Assembly: GCA_014706385.1 (NCBI GenBank)
Contig: JACGZH010000002.1
Span: 1,860,001 to 1,924,000, forward strand
DNA from: Phaffia rhodozyma
Lineage: Eukaryota > Basidiomycota > Tremellomycetes > Cystofilobasidiales > Mrakiaceae
Reading direction: 5' to 3'
DNA length: 64,000 nucleotides
The notes under the pieces were generated by a model. That model saw only the letters and a list, made by a program, of their open reading frames with translations, was not told the origin of the DNA and did not search any database. The position numbers were made by a program, and so were the translations under genes. Shown piece after piece: positions 24,359-36,600 of the stretch. How positions within the stretch are numbered: the first letter of the stretch is position 1; every line of letters begins with the position of its first letter.

Positions 24359-25123
24359 GCGCCTCATCTCTTGCTCCTCTACCGGTCTCCTTCCCTCGTT
24401 CCTTCTTCCACTCTTGTAAACCATGAAAATCGCTCTTTTTCAAGCAAATTTTTTCCTTCATTCTTTTGGGTTTCATGGTCTGTGTACTAGGTGAGCTTTA
24501 CCTTTCCCTGGTCCCCCTCTTCTCTTCCCAACGATATAACCGTACTGAGACATTTTTTCCATTTCTCTTTGTGTGCGGATGTACTTTTTTTTCCTTTCCC
24601 CTTTCTCAGAAAATTAGAGAAGATCACTCTTCATTGTCTTTTTAGCTATAGAATAGCATTTGCTGGTCAATCTCTTTCTCCGACCCTCATTTCCTTCACT
24701 CTTCCCGAGTTCCTTTTTCCAATCACACTAAAAGCGTTGGAGGCGACTAGATGTCTATACCACCCCTCCATCCCTCCATTCTTCTTTCTTCGCTTTCGCC
24801 TTTTTTCTTCTTTCTTTCGAGGAGATAACATTCCCTCATCTTGACCCTTTTGGAGCATGCTCCAGGGTGTTTGATACTTTGTTTTCTCATCTTTCTTGCC
24901 GAGCTAGACAAGATGAAATGCACATACAAATACAGAAGAAAAAAAAGAGTACATGTGAATCTTTCTTGCTGTTCAAGTCAAGAATAAGTGTTATACAATT
25001 AGCGTATGAATGTATGGGTGTATATATATGAGTGAGTGCGATTATGTGATAAAGTGAGAGTGAATGAACACACCGGACGCAGAAGAAAAGACGAAAACGA
25101 AATAGGCTAGAAAAGGAAAAGCT
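24359..25123. other. Convergent intergenic region
   Basis: 3' flanks of the DPBB gene and of the J-protein gene. Pyrimidine-rich, then AT-rich from about 24920. It contains a perfect 14-bp palindrome at 24851-24864 and a short TATATATATG run at 25020-25030. No gene seen. Confidence 0.6.
24851..24864. repeat. 14-bp palindrome TGGAGCATGCTCCA
   Basis: Perfectly self-complementary, with partly complementary flanks (ACCC on the left, GGGT on the right). It sits about 490 bp past the DPBB stop. Confidence 0.7.
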
Positions 25124-26724
25124 CTAATACCAAAAGTAGACCTCTTCGTTCTTGCCCGTCCGATCTTCTAAAGCCAGATCCGGCGAGTCGGCTCTACCCG
25201 TACCCCCACCGACATCCCCATCGATATTGACAGAGACAAACGAGCCGTCGACCGTGCGTTTTCTGACGAACGTCCCGTTATCTCTACTCCAAGCGACAGT
25301 GACGACTCTACCATGTATTCGGATCTCCGGTTTGGAACATATCGTGTCGGAGGCCGTCAGGTGTGAGAGAAAGACGACGATGGCTAGATGTTTGCCTGGG
25401 TAGACCGTTATCTGAATCGGATCGACAGGGTTGAACACAAAACAAGACGTCAGATCCGAGGCAAGATAACAACGACCAAACCTGTCCGCCTACACACGTC
25501 CACAGCCCACACAGAACAAACCGCAGGACTGACCTTCTCAATGTTATCCTCTGACGACCGGAATGCAAACCGGACGTCCTTCTCAGTAGCGGACACTGGC
25601 AAACCTGAGAGTTGGAGTGTCCTCGAATGACCCTCATTCTGAGCGTCCTCACGTTTCGTCTTTGATACCTCTTCTCTTCGTTCTTGTCGAAGTTGGTTCA
25701 TAAACGCTTCGAACGCTGCGGTTTTCACCGGGTCGGTCTCCACTTTCGGTCCTGGTTTCGATTTTGGTGTTGGGTCCACCGGGCTGTCAGCAGCAGCAGC
25801 AGTAGCGGTCGAAGCAGGATTAGGCGAAGAGTCTGATGCGGATGAGAATGATGTCCATGAGGAGGATGAAGTTGAAGAGCTAGATGAGGACGAGGTAGGT
25901 GGTGGTGGATGAGGACGAGGGCCGGGTCTTGTATAGGGAGTATATCGAGAGGACGAAAAAGGTTTCGGATGGTAGCGCGGCCCATGAGATTGAAAGTTCG
26001 ATTCAAAGAAGGAGTAAAAAGGAGAGCCACCGTGGTTGATCGTTCGGTCGTACTGATCGAAAACGACACGGCACATCCATCAGGGGAGACCGGAAACGAT
26101 TGAACACACGTCGCACAAGGGAGAACTGCATACCTCTTGTTTTTTCAGCTGATCGGATAATATATCGTAGGCCGCCTTGACCTAGGAAGATGGCGCCCAA
26201 ACGGATCAACGTAACAGAACAAAGATCAGGCCACATCAGCACACGACCAAAACGACAACGACGTGAAATCAACACACTTCTTTGAACAGCTTTTCCGCCC
26301 CGGCTGGGTCCCTTGGATTTTTATCAGGATGAACCTATTGAAAAACCAGGTTCACAAGAGAAAAAAGCGCATAGATGAAAGAAGCGAATCAGACTTGATT
26401 GCAGCCGGCGCGGTCCAATCAGACCGACCAATCTCGGCTGTGAAACCTTCCCCTGAAAGAGCTAGTCCATACGGAATGGAACAAACCTCCAAGCATTTCC
26501 GAAGATACGCTTTCTTGACTTGGGCACAAACGATTCATGAAGAGCAGATGTCAGCCTGAGCGTTCTGAACGTAATACAAACTTTGATCTCCCCTTGGAGG
26601 GAGAATCGATAGGCAAGCTGAAGAGAGGTTGACGTATGTCAAGACTGTATATGCACTCACTCTCCACACGCCCGACCGAACTGGAACTAAGACCCAAGAT
26701 TTCGTAATAATGTCCCAGTATCAT
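25124..26724 (-). CDS. J-domain + RRM protein (Cwf23/DNAJC17 type)
   Basis: Exon 1, from ATG 26724, gives MILGHYYEILGLSSSS, helix I of a J domain. Later exons supply KKAYLRKCLE (helix II, about 26485-26520), VHPDKNPRDPAGAEKLFKE with the HPD triad (about 26275-26335) and VKAAYDILSDQLKKQE. Then come FDQYDRTINHGGSPFYSFF, a Pro/Ser-rich linker with a long Ser run, and TDPVKTAAFEAFMNQLRQER. An RRM-like domain follows (TLQLSGLPVSATEKDVRFAF), ending YFWY at 25124. A J domain with a C-terminal RRM is the architecture of DNAJC17 and S. pombe Cwf23, which associate with the spliceosome. That function is inferred from architecture. The coiled-coil gene at 27043 starts divergently 318 bp away. Confidence 0.82.
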
Positions 26725-27042
26725 GGGATATGTGCTTGGATGTATATATATATATGTGTGTGTGTGCGTGTGTGTGTGTATGTACGTGTGTTGTTCGATT
26801 TCAGATCGTATGGGTACAATGATGATGGTGATGGCGATGAGGATGGAAGCCGACGGGGCCAAGCGTAGCCGTCGGCTTTACGCCGATGTAACCATCTAGG
26901 TTGATTAAACGCTCGGTGCAGTCACGTGATATAATGATTACATTGTTACACCAACTCTCACACCCACCCAATACGTCACTTTCTACGCGTCGTTTTATTT
27001 TATCTGCTGCTTCTGTAGAAACTTCACTCAGCATACATCCAG
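26725..27042. promoter_or_regulatory. Divergent promoter with TA/TG microsatellite and hairpin
   Basis: Starts with a TA run passing into GT repeats (about 26741-26791). An inverted repeat AGCCGACGG / CCGTCGGCT (26848-26856 and 26869-26877, 12-nt loop) lies in the middle. A CACGTGA element occurs at about 26922. No reading frame of note. Confidence 0.55.
26741..26791 (+). repeat. TA/TG microsatellite
   Basis: TATATATATA followed by interrupted GT dinucleotides (GTGTGTGTGTGCGTGTGTGTGT). It lies in the upstream flank of the J-protein gene. Confidence 0.9.
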
Positions 27043-29704
27043 ATGGAGACAGACATACAGAGTACACAGTCTGAGCAAGCAGAACGCATTCGTTTTCTAG
27101 AGACCCAGATCAAACGTCAGTTGGATGAGAAAGTAAAGATCGATCAAAAACATCGAGCCGAGATCGCAGAGGTTGGTCATTCACTTTGTCGTAACTACTC
27201 GGTGTATATGCCACCCTGAAGAAAGCCATGGTATCAGAGCGGGAGATACTCACTTACTGCCTATCGGTTGATCGCTCGCTTTGTTTCTCCCAGGTCAGAC
27301 AACAGAAAGCAGATGCTATCAAGCTTGCTGACACTTGGAAGGAAAGATACGAGTCGTCTGCTACAGGTGGTCAGGCAGCCGCTCTAAATAGGTGTCAGCG
27401 AGAATTGATCGAGGCTCGAAGCGAAGTGGGTAAAGTCTTGTTCGTTTGTCGCATTTTGTTTATGTTAAAATATCTTACAAAGAACGACTGGGTCTCAATT
27501 TTGAGTAACAGATAAAGCTGAAAAGCGCGCTGTTCGATGAAAAGGCGTAAGCTTTAGACCTGATAGGTAATACACTTGACTCCGTTACTGACTACATCGA
27601 CCCGTTTCGATATGTGGTACCCACAGTCGTATCGCTAACGAGACAGCTACTTTCTTGGCAAATCGACATGCCGAAGACGTCCGAATAATAGAGACTGAAC
27701 GGTGTAAGTGGTCGTTTTATGTAGATTCACTGACTTTATGATATCCTGAAACATTGTCGTACTCAAATCGATTCTTGCGTGCCTCAGTGCTCTATCAGCA
27801 CAAGCAGGAGGGCTTCGAAGCCATGGAACGAATGTGGACGGAGAAGAGCAAAGAGTACGAGGATGACATCGCAAACCTTAGCGTTCGTACTAGTGCACTT
27901 TCCTAATACTCTTTCTGTCATCAAATTCACAAAGTGACAACGTGTTCTATCCTCTAATAAATTCTTGGTACCGGCGCTTTCCATCATGGGGAAAGCGGGG
28001 TGACAAGTGTAGGACTTCATTGACCTCGATCAAAGAACAGGAGTACCTCAGGTCTATCGAGCAGCTTTCCCAGCAGATAGCTGAGCACAATAAAATGATA
28101 GAACAAGCCAAGGTTCGTCAAGAAAGTTTTTATTATATATCCATCCTATCTTGCGCCGAGACAATGAGAGAGATATCACTTCTCATCGTCTTCTTACTTC
28201 TACCCGGCTTCACTACCCTTTTGTTAAAACAAACCGTCATTTCAGAGTGTTTTCGAAGTCCTCAACGCAGAAAAGCTAGCAATGGCTTCTGAGATCCAAC
28301 GGAAAGACGTACGTCCTCACTCTGTTCCATTGTTGGTTCGGACTCGCAAGGATTGACGCCAACACCGAATACATCGGACTTTTGTGGGACACTCTCATCA
28401 GACTGATCTACAAAATTTGGCCAAAGAACTTCATCAAGCTCGTGCTTCAGAAATAGAAGCGAAAAATTACATGCAAGATGCAAACTTGTCGTTAGATGGG
28501 GCCAAGCGAAAGATTGCCAGCTTACTCAAAAAGCAGGGGATCGAGTCTGATGAGAGGCAAACTAGCTCCAACCGGGTTCATGTATGTTCTTCTTCTTCTT
28601 TAGCCTGTTCTGTATCGTTTAACTGATCGATTTTCTATTTCTCTGTTTATATCTTGCGCGCGCATATCTCTTGTGAAATACTCAGGAGCTCGAGCTTCAA
28701 TTGAAAAGAGCGGAGACGGAGGTCAATGACCTCCGTGAGCAACTCGTCAAAAGCCTTCTCGAGCAACGTAAGAAAGAGAAAGAATGGGACGATCAGCGTG
28801 TGTTGATGGAAACTCAAGCTCGCCTACATAAGCAGAAAGTCCTGGCGATCACGGCTTGTCTTGGGTCAGATCAGCCGGATAGTAGAAGAGATATAGTACA
28901 GGAGGAAGGTGAAGAAGAGATGAACGTTGAGGCGGCGGAGGAGGCCAGGTCAATCGCCCGGCTACCTGGCCGAAACACTCCAGCTCCTGAGAGCCTCTCA
29001 GTGCGTTTCCTCGACTGTCTTCTCTCTCGTCTTGATTTTCATTCAACCCAGCTGATACGGTTGTCCGTTTCTTTTCGCTCCTCGCCTCGGTCGGATCAGA
29101 CACACTCAGGACCTTTCTCTCCCAAAAATATTCTATCCCCATCGTCTGAAACGAGATTTCATTCCAACCACCCGCTATCATCTCCCCGGACGAGAGCCCC
29201 ATCATCTTTTCACAATCTGTTCTCTCCACCATCAGGTCCCGCATCCCCTATCAGCAGAAATAACAGTAAAACGATATCAACTCAGTCATTCCGCCTACCA
29301 TCTCAGCCTCCAGAACCAAGCCCATTTTTGATGTCTTCGCCGCGGGCGTCTAAACGATCTTCCGCGCTAGAAATTATCGACAGAGAGCAAGTGGATGACT
29401 CTAGGGATATAGGGAAGGGTGCAGCGTTCAAACGGATGAGGCTCGAGTCGGATAGAGATGACAGGTCTAATAGAAGGAGTGAGACGATTCCTGGTTCTGT
29501 TCGTATCTTTCTTCATCCAAACTCTTCTCTTCGTCTGTGGTACCCAAGTTACATCGAAGAAATACTTAAATCTGTTAAAGCCTCACACTTTCATACGATA
29601 AAAAATAGGGAGCCTCTTCATTTCCTATGGTCTTCTCTCCGAACAGCAAACGTAAAATGTCGTCCAGTCCCGACGAGGTTGAGAGAAGAGTTAAGAAGGG
29701 ATAA
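27043..29704 (+). CDS. Coiled-coil protein of unknown family
   Basis: ATG 27043 begins METDIQSTQSEQAERIRFLE and the next ~400 residues, spread over about ten short exons, are almost all heptad-like coiled coil: QQKADAIKLADTWKERYESS, EGFEAMERMWTEKSKEYEDD, EYLRSIEQLSQQIAEHNKMI and ELELQLKRAETEVNDLREQL. The 3' exons (about 28900-29508) are disordered and rich in SP, PS and basic residues (SPRSDQTHSGPFSPKN, SSPRASKRSSA). The last intron (GTTCGT donor at about 29509, acceptor AATAG before 29610) joins to SSFPMVFSPNSKRKMSSSPD, ending at the TAA 29702-29704. I do not recognise the family. An N-terminal coiled coil with a C-terminal tail rich in SP and KR sites would suit a cytoskeletal, spindle-pole or kinetochore protein under CDK control, but no motif proves this. 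Confidence 0.7.
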
Positions 29705-30062
29705 CTTATAAGACCAGGATACTCTCAAGAGGAATCAAAAAAATGATGTATATCTCAGTAGGCTGCATGGTATCGTTTCATCTTCATATCATATCATTGT
29801 CGTTCTCATTTATCTGTAAAACATCTATCAATCTCATCAATCATCAATCGTCAATCTGTTCTCTACATCTTATCATATTCATATTCATATTCATCAATCC
29901 ATATGCACGGCAAACTATCAGGTTCACCACTTTAGAGACACAACCGACAGCACATGTTTTAATTTCGGTATCAATCGCCCCAGAAGACTACCAGATGAAT
30001 AGCGAGAAAAAACAAGAGGAACAGGAATATCATTCCATCGGCGACTGTCAACGCCGGGATTT
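29705..30062. other. Convergent intergenic region
   Basis: AT-rich, with CATCAAT/ATTCATATTCAT short repeats (about 29828-29900). It holds the 3' flanks of the coiled-coil gene and of HRD1. No gene seen. Confidence 0.6.
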
Positions 30063-33000
30063 TCACAACTCATCGTCCAAATCTCTTGGCAAAGGGATTT
30101 CTCTTGCCCCCATCTCCCTGCCGCTCTCTGGATCGTTTCTGGACTCAAATCTCGGCCTCGCCAATCTTTCTTCTACTCTGCCGAGCTCCTCTCTGAGTCC
30201 AGTCAGAACCTGATCAATTCTGCCAATGAAGGACAGTCGATCCTGAATAGCCTCCCTAGTAAGTCTATCCATCCGGTCCAACTCATCCTCTGTGAGCCTC
30301 TCTGGAAGCTCCAAAGTTCCTGTGGGACGAGAAGGAGGAGGTTCATTGATCCGGGATGGATTAGAGAAGAACGGGAAGCGCAGAGAGCTGTCTAGATAGC
30401 TCAGCGAGGGTGTTGGATGTAGAGGCGTCAGAGTGGGTCCCTGTTGACGGTGATGCTGTTGTTGTTGAGGAAGATAAGACTTAGCCGAGCCAGGCGTAGT
30501 CGCTTCAGATGGCGAAGAAAGAGGGATGGTGGTTGAGCTGGACCCTTCTACTGAAGGGAGATAAGAAGTTGTTTCGAGAGGGATAGAAGGCACATGTGAG
30601 AGCTCTGGCTCATCTATAACGCTCTGTTCCCCGACCACCGTCGTGCATGTCTCCTTGGGTGGGGTCGAAAGGGATGGATTCAACCTAGCGGATCTACGAA
30701 GTGCCGCTTGAGCAGCTATCTCCCTCGGAGTCATCGTCTGCTCATCCGAACCGGAAGTAGTGACTCCTTCGGGGTTAGATGAGCCGTCAGAAGGGGGATC
30801 TACTGGCGCATCGGAAGTGCTGGCAGATATCGAAGGGACATCGGCAGGTAAAGGAGTGACGAGAGTGGGCGCAGTCGCCGCAGAAGGAGCTGATGCTGTT
30901 CGATTCCACCCTTCTTGAGGCTGAGTTTGAGCAGGAGGTTGGGGCGTTACTGGCGCTGGTTGTTCTTCGACAACTCTTCTCAGTTGACCTGCAGCAGGAT
31001 TTCCGACTTGTGCTCCAAATCTAACTCCCATGCCCCAACCGAATCCGGCCACCTCAAATCCTGCCAATGGTCGTCGTCCATCAGGGCCAGGTACAACACC
31101 GGTTAATCCGGGTATCATAGTCTGAGGATGAGCTTGCAGATGTGGAACGCGTAAAGGGGGGTATCCTGCATAAGCAGCAGGATGGGGTTGATGCGCGAAA
31201 CGAGGAGGTGGAACCGGACCAGCAAATAGACCACCCTCGCCGTTAGGAGGAAGGGGGTGTTGAGCGGGAGCTGGTTGGGTCGGCGTAGGAGCGTGTGGAT
31301 GCTGATGAAGATGTGGTTGAGTTGGGTGAGGCCATCGAGGAAGTATATTTGGAGGAGCGATTGGAGTTGGTTGTGCGCCAGCTAGAGCAGGTACCGCTCC
31401 AGGGGCGGCTGGCACCACCGGAGTTTGGTTCAGGACCGTACGTCGGCTGAATTTATCAAACCGGGTTCGCAAAAAGGATCAATATCTGCTCTCAACATTC
31501 CGCTCCTATGCATCTTAAGAGAAAGACTCACCAGGTCGGACAATTTTGTTGTCTTTCTAACCAGCTTTTGAGACAGTTCAAGTGGAACACATGTCCACAC
31601 CCTAGTTTCTTTGGCCTCTCTCCATCTCTTCGAACCCGCCTTCTTCTAGGAGGGACTGCCGCTCCGGTTTCAGTCGGGTCTTGGGCTTGATCTTCTTGGC
31701 CGGCCGGAGGCTGCCAAACCATCTCTTCCCTGCAGATGATACACACTTTGTCATCCATCCTGTCCATTTCTTCTCTAGTGGCATCCGGATATCGGGCCTC
31801 CATATTTCGGGTGGCCGCTCTGTACTGAAAGAGAGTCCGAATCCTTGCGACGAAAGATCGCATAGTCATGTAGACATCTCGAAGAATGTTGAAAGGAAGT
31901 CCGTAGTATGTAAGGATCAGGACGAAGAATGTCAAGTAAGTAAGAAGCTTGATGAAGTCTGTTTGAAGGGAGAAACGCAATCATATGAATCACAACAGTC
32001 AGGATACACTGGTCTAGGACGCAGAAAAGGTTGTGTTGGACATACCAGTGACGAGATCGATATAAAACACGACCATACTCTTCCCCTCCCACGTCTCATC
32101 CTCGTCACCATCATCTTCGTCTTCGGCGTTCTCCTCACCTCTTGCCACAGCGGCCAGTCGAGCTCTTTCGCGATCTCGTCTGATCCTTCGAGACTTCCAT
32201 TGATCCCACAGATTGACATTATACCGGCCGACGATATTCGCCCAGTTGGTCAGGAGAACGGCAAACTCATTGACAAATAAGAGTTTTCCGCTGAGTCCAT
32301 AGGTGAAGATAGAGCTAATCGCGTACATCAGAAGTAACGTATCGAGCATAAACAGGAAAGGTCCGAGTAGAGCGACGAGTCGTATATGGAATAGGAGAGG
32401 TGGTCCAGGAGGCGGGAGCTGATCCATCTGTTTACAAATACGCATTCTATGATGAGTATTGACCAAAAAGAAACGAATGCAAAAGAGCAATATCAACTAA
32501 CCCATTCGACCCTATCTGCAGCTATCCAATGGAAACACTTGAGGAAGAGTAATCCGCCAAATAGAAGAACGAATGTAGTATCGAAATCCTCTCTAAGACA
32601 GACAAAACAGACGACAAGCAGCTCAACAACTAGTCTCCGAAGAGCCTCTTATTTCGAATAAACTTACCGGAACATGGCTAAAGCTAACAAGGACTCTGTC
32701 AAGAAGTACCATGACCGATCGTACAAGTGCTGAAAGATAGTTCCCAACAAGAAACGCATAGTTAGTTCTCGAATAGAGATAGACGATCAAGATGTCATGA
32801 TCCATCACTCACCTCGACTTCGATGGGCCTGAGTCTTCCAAAGAATAGGCGTTGGAATCCTATGCCTATCATGAGCGACACGAAGAGGCAAAAGTTGGCA
32901 AGGACCTGACCGTGATGACGTGTGATCCAGTCCAATTCCCAAACAAGGGTAAGATGATGAAGATTCAGCCATTGGCGGCGTTTCAAAGACATCCTGATGC

Positions 33001-33262
33001 CATTCGATACTTCTTCTTCCCTCCTCTCTTTCCCTCTCATCCCATGTAAACATCAGAACCAATAGAAACGGCTACTTACCATCACAGAGCCATTACTCTT
33101 TGCGATCCCAACAGCGGCCGCGTAGAAGGACGATCTGGTCTGTGCGGCATTGAGCAGGACAGAGGCGGCGAGAGCGGTCGATGTAGCACCATAGAGAAGC
33201 AGCCTGTTAGAGGACGGAACTAATCTGGCCAGGAAATGATTGGCTTGAGGAGGGGCTGCCAT
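30063..33262 (-). CDS. HRD1: ER-membrane E3 ubiquitin ligase Hrd1
   Basis: The ERAD ligase. ATG 33262 starts MAAPPQANHFLARLVPSSNR. Several short exons encode the membrane segments (LFFGRLRPIEVE, YAFLVGNYLSALVRSVMVLL, FVLLFGGLLFLKCFHWIAADRVEW, IRLVALLGPFLFMLDTLLLM, LTYLTFFVLILTYYGLPFNI). The RING-H2 domain follows: CIICREEM, then CGHVFHLNCLKSWLERQQNCPT and its last Cys. A basic insert (PPRRRRVRRDGERPKK) lies between the RING halves. The final RING Cys codon is split: TG at about 31531 joins C after the intron, giving CPTCRRTVLN. The last exon (30063 to about 31453) is a long Pro/Ala/Thr-rich tail ending in a coiled coil (DELDRMDRLTREAIQDRLSF). Tail length is well above yeast Hrd1, but the order is normal for fungi. 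Confidence 0.95.
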
Positions 33263-33624
33263 GGTTATGTGGCCCAGTGGATCTACATAGATGATTTGGG
33301 AATGGAGAAGGTGATGACGGATCCAAGCGGTGGGAGAGGTTGATGCAACCCTAACGAATAGAATATTTGAATACTTGTCAAACTCTGGGCTTGGTGAGAG
33401 TAGTTACCTCAACCTATGATGGTCGATATATGGCCCTAATGGACTTGGGTGCCCTCAGACCACAAACCACCAAGATTCCATGGGTTGTGAATTTAGTTTA
33501 TCCCCATTGCTGGGGCAGATCGATCTCAACGTCAACTTCAGCTTGAACATCAGCCTCAGATTTGAACAGGGAGGTTCGCTGATATAACAAACATGACACA
33601 ACAATATTCTATAATTCTACAATA
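33263..33624. other. Intergenic between HRD1 start and transporter stop
   Basis: Contains the HRD1 promoter side and, in the middle (33401-33518), a fragment of a Fanzor-type element described separately. Nothing else recognised. Confidence 0.6.
33401..33518 (-). mobile_element. 3'-terminal fragment of a Fanzor-type element
   Basis: Read on the minus strand, this stretch aligns with 49422-49545 on the + strand, which is the 3' end of the Fanzor relic. Shared blocks are TGCCCCA, ACCCATGG, TTGTGGTCTGAGG, CACC.AAGTCCA and ATCGACCATCAT. The protein read in the same frame ends PWNLGGLWSEGTQVH then a stop (TAG, complement of 33436-33438), against PWDFGDLWSEDT then a stop in the other copy. Only the last ~120 bp is present, so it is a truncated or solo end. 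It is not adjacent to any other element sequence I can see. Confidence 0.75.
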
Positions 33625-36600
33625 TCAACCTCGAAGTTGGAACCGCTCTCTGAGCTGTTTACCATACAAGAACATGATTAGAGGCGCGAACATAACGAGC
33701 ATCGACAGGAACGCCAGGAGAGAACCTCCCCAGTTCCAGCCGAGTGCTTGGAAGAGGTCCGGGCCAAAGACAGGCAGGACGCATGCGACGATCGACCGAC
33801 TAAATGAGATAGCTATCAGAATGGTAAGAGGATAAAACAAGGTATGATCAGATAGGGAGGTTGGTTTAAAGATAAAGAGATCGGAAGAAACATACCCGCT
33901 GTACCAGCCGCAGAATAGGGCGATGTGAGATCAACTGATTTCATTGACAAAATAAGAAGCGAGGTTGATCAGTCAAATCTTGGGGTGACACATGCTTGCG
34001 CAGAGCTTCAGATCCAACGGATCCACTTACCAACAAAATTTTGAATGGAATTAAACGCCAACATCAAGCCAAATCCACCAAGCGCCAGTCCTATCATCGG
34101 ACAGATAAAGTACGCCCCACTGTGCGCCGTCCATGCCTGTATGATTACAAGGTTCACCATCATAAGTTGAGAAGATATGTGACATTCAGCCTGAGAAATC
34201 GATACTCACAAAAATGAACCAGCCGATAGGGAAGCTGTCGAAATGAGCAGAAACGTATGTGTCAGACGACTACTACTTTTCGATAGAGACAAAAGGAGAA
34301 TACCTACAAAATCATTCCTATCTGAGTAAGGACAAGCTTAAGAAAGATAACGATAAAGGACAAAGCAACTGGTCAGAAACAAAATCTTGAGACAAAGTAT
34401 ATCTTTCTCAGAAGAAACGCACTCGGTACTCAGGTTGTCCGTTATCTCCGTATCGCTTGCAAAGTTTAGCATATATACGATTCTAAAACAAGCAACACCA
34501 CACGGGGCGGTAAGAATTATGCCTCCTTTTGTACGAGAACGAACATGAAATGTGCTTGCCTGCATAGTAGCTGCCAGGAATGCTGCCGAGAAAAATCCCA
34601 AACCTGATTGTGTCGATAGATTCATATTTCCGGAAGCCATGGTCAGAATATATCTTCTCACATACGGCCTTTCAGCTGAATAACCAAACCAGCTCGAGAG
34701 GGCTCACGTACCCAAACTGAGAAACGCTAAAGGAAAAGTAGCGGATGACCAGCCGTAACTGAATAGGCCAGGCAGAGCGTCCGACGCGGAGAATAGGATA
34801 GGTAGAGCTATGATGAGGAGATATATGACACCTATCACGATGTATACACAGGAGAGTAAAACGGAGAGATTAATGTGTGTTCTTGGTGTGGACCAGCCGG
34901 ACGGAGGATATGCAAGAAACACGGACCATAGATGTATGAGTAATACAAAGCAAAGATGGCCAGTACAGGGTTGGTGAACAAGAACCTGAATGGGCGAGCT
35001 ATGACCCAGAACATCGAGACAAGTAAGAAGACTGTCAGCAGCCATGTCTTCCTGAGCAATATCGACCAATCGAGCGACGCGAGGAAACGATTGGAAACAT
35101 ACTAAAAGCCCTAAGAAATACCAATCGGTAGTTTGCCTGAGAGACCAGTGAAGCAATCCATGCATGCTTTTCTTTGAAAGCGATTTTTCTATTCAAATCT
35201 TCTTCGCATACAGTCGAGGAAGACGAGGACCCTACAGCCGATTTGGCTTGAAGAGTTTTTCGTCTATGTTCAAGCTTGAATTTAACCGTACTACATCAAG
35301 ACAGAACCAAGAGAAGAAAGGGTGAATGGCGAATGCTAACACAGTCGAGATTTAGCCACGCTAACAACCAGAAGCGATACTATCGGCTGATCAAAGCTAT
35401 GGGTCGGAAGAATGCGCGCGAGACGCTTGGAAGAGAAGGACAACGTACGTTGCATAGGTTTCCTCCATAAATAGCACAATCGCAACACAATTGAGGGTGG
35501 TCATGATTGTCAACGTGCCAAAAATCCACCTATGATTATCACGAATGAGATGCGCGAAAGACAAAAGAATCAGCCTTGTGAAGCAAGAGGCGTATAAAAG
35601 GATTAACCAACCTGTATCCTACTAAAGACAGCCATCCACCGAACATGGATCCCATCACAGGACCTAAAAATGGGAGGTATACACCGTCTAATTTCTCAGT
35701 ATTGACCAAAGAGAAAGAGGAAGACAAAACACAAAGATACGTTGATAGACGCACCTGCCATAGGACCAACTATGTACATGAATTGGTCGCGTTTTCAGTA
35801 AGGCTAGACACGTGTATAATGGTCACAAGAAGACATACTTACGTGCATAGATAGATATTGGTTTTCCTCTCTGAGCAGGAGAAAACACATCCGACACAGT
35901 GGCTACGCCCAGCGTCGGACCTATAAATCAACGATTATCAAACACATAAACCACCAGTAAAAGCATATGAGACCAAGCGCTTGGTTGAACAATCAGCTCA
36001 ACAGATCCCAAGATATAATTGAGACGAACCTGATGACCCGCAGATCCCACAAAAGAACCGAAGGATGATAAGAGAATACAGGCTGTCAAATCACTGAATT
36101 AGTCCTCGGCCTCTTGCAAAACGTTTGATAGTAAAAAGAATGAGAAAGACATAGGATATACTTCGGAGCAACGATGCACGATGCGGTCAGAAGCGCATAT
36201 GGAACCGTCGAAAGGATGTACGAGACTTGTCTGCCAAACAATTCTGCTATCGGAGAGAAGATAAATGGACCCTGTTGAACGCAGAGAGATTTCAAGTCCG
36301 TTGAATGAAGCACACGCGACTCCGTGCTCGGAGAACGAAAACAAAATAGGCTGAGAAACGAAAGAGAAGGCTCACAAATCCTAAACCGAGCACATAGATA
36401 ACTGTAAGTAGCGTCTCTACCCTTTTCCCAACATTCCCACTCCCCACACTGACAGCGATTTGATGGCCTGCTGGTGCAACCATAGAGCTGGATAATGTTG
36501 AAAGTAAACCCGTGACAGAGACGATGAGGCAAACTCTCCATTTCTTACTGGTTGGCCAGTTCAATGGATTTTCTGGATCATCTACCCATTTTGGGTATAC

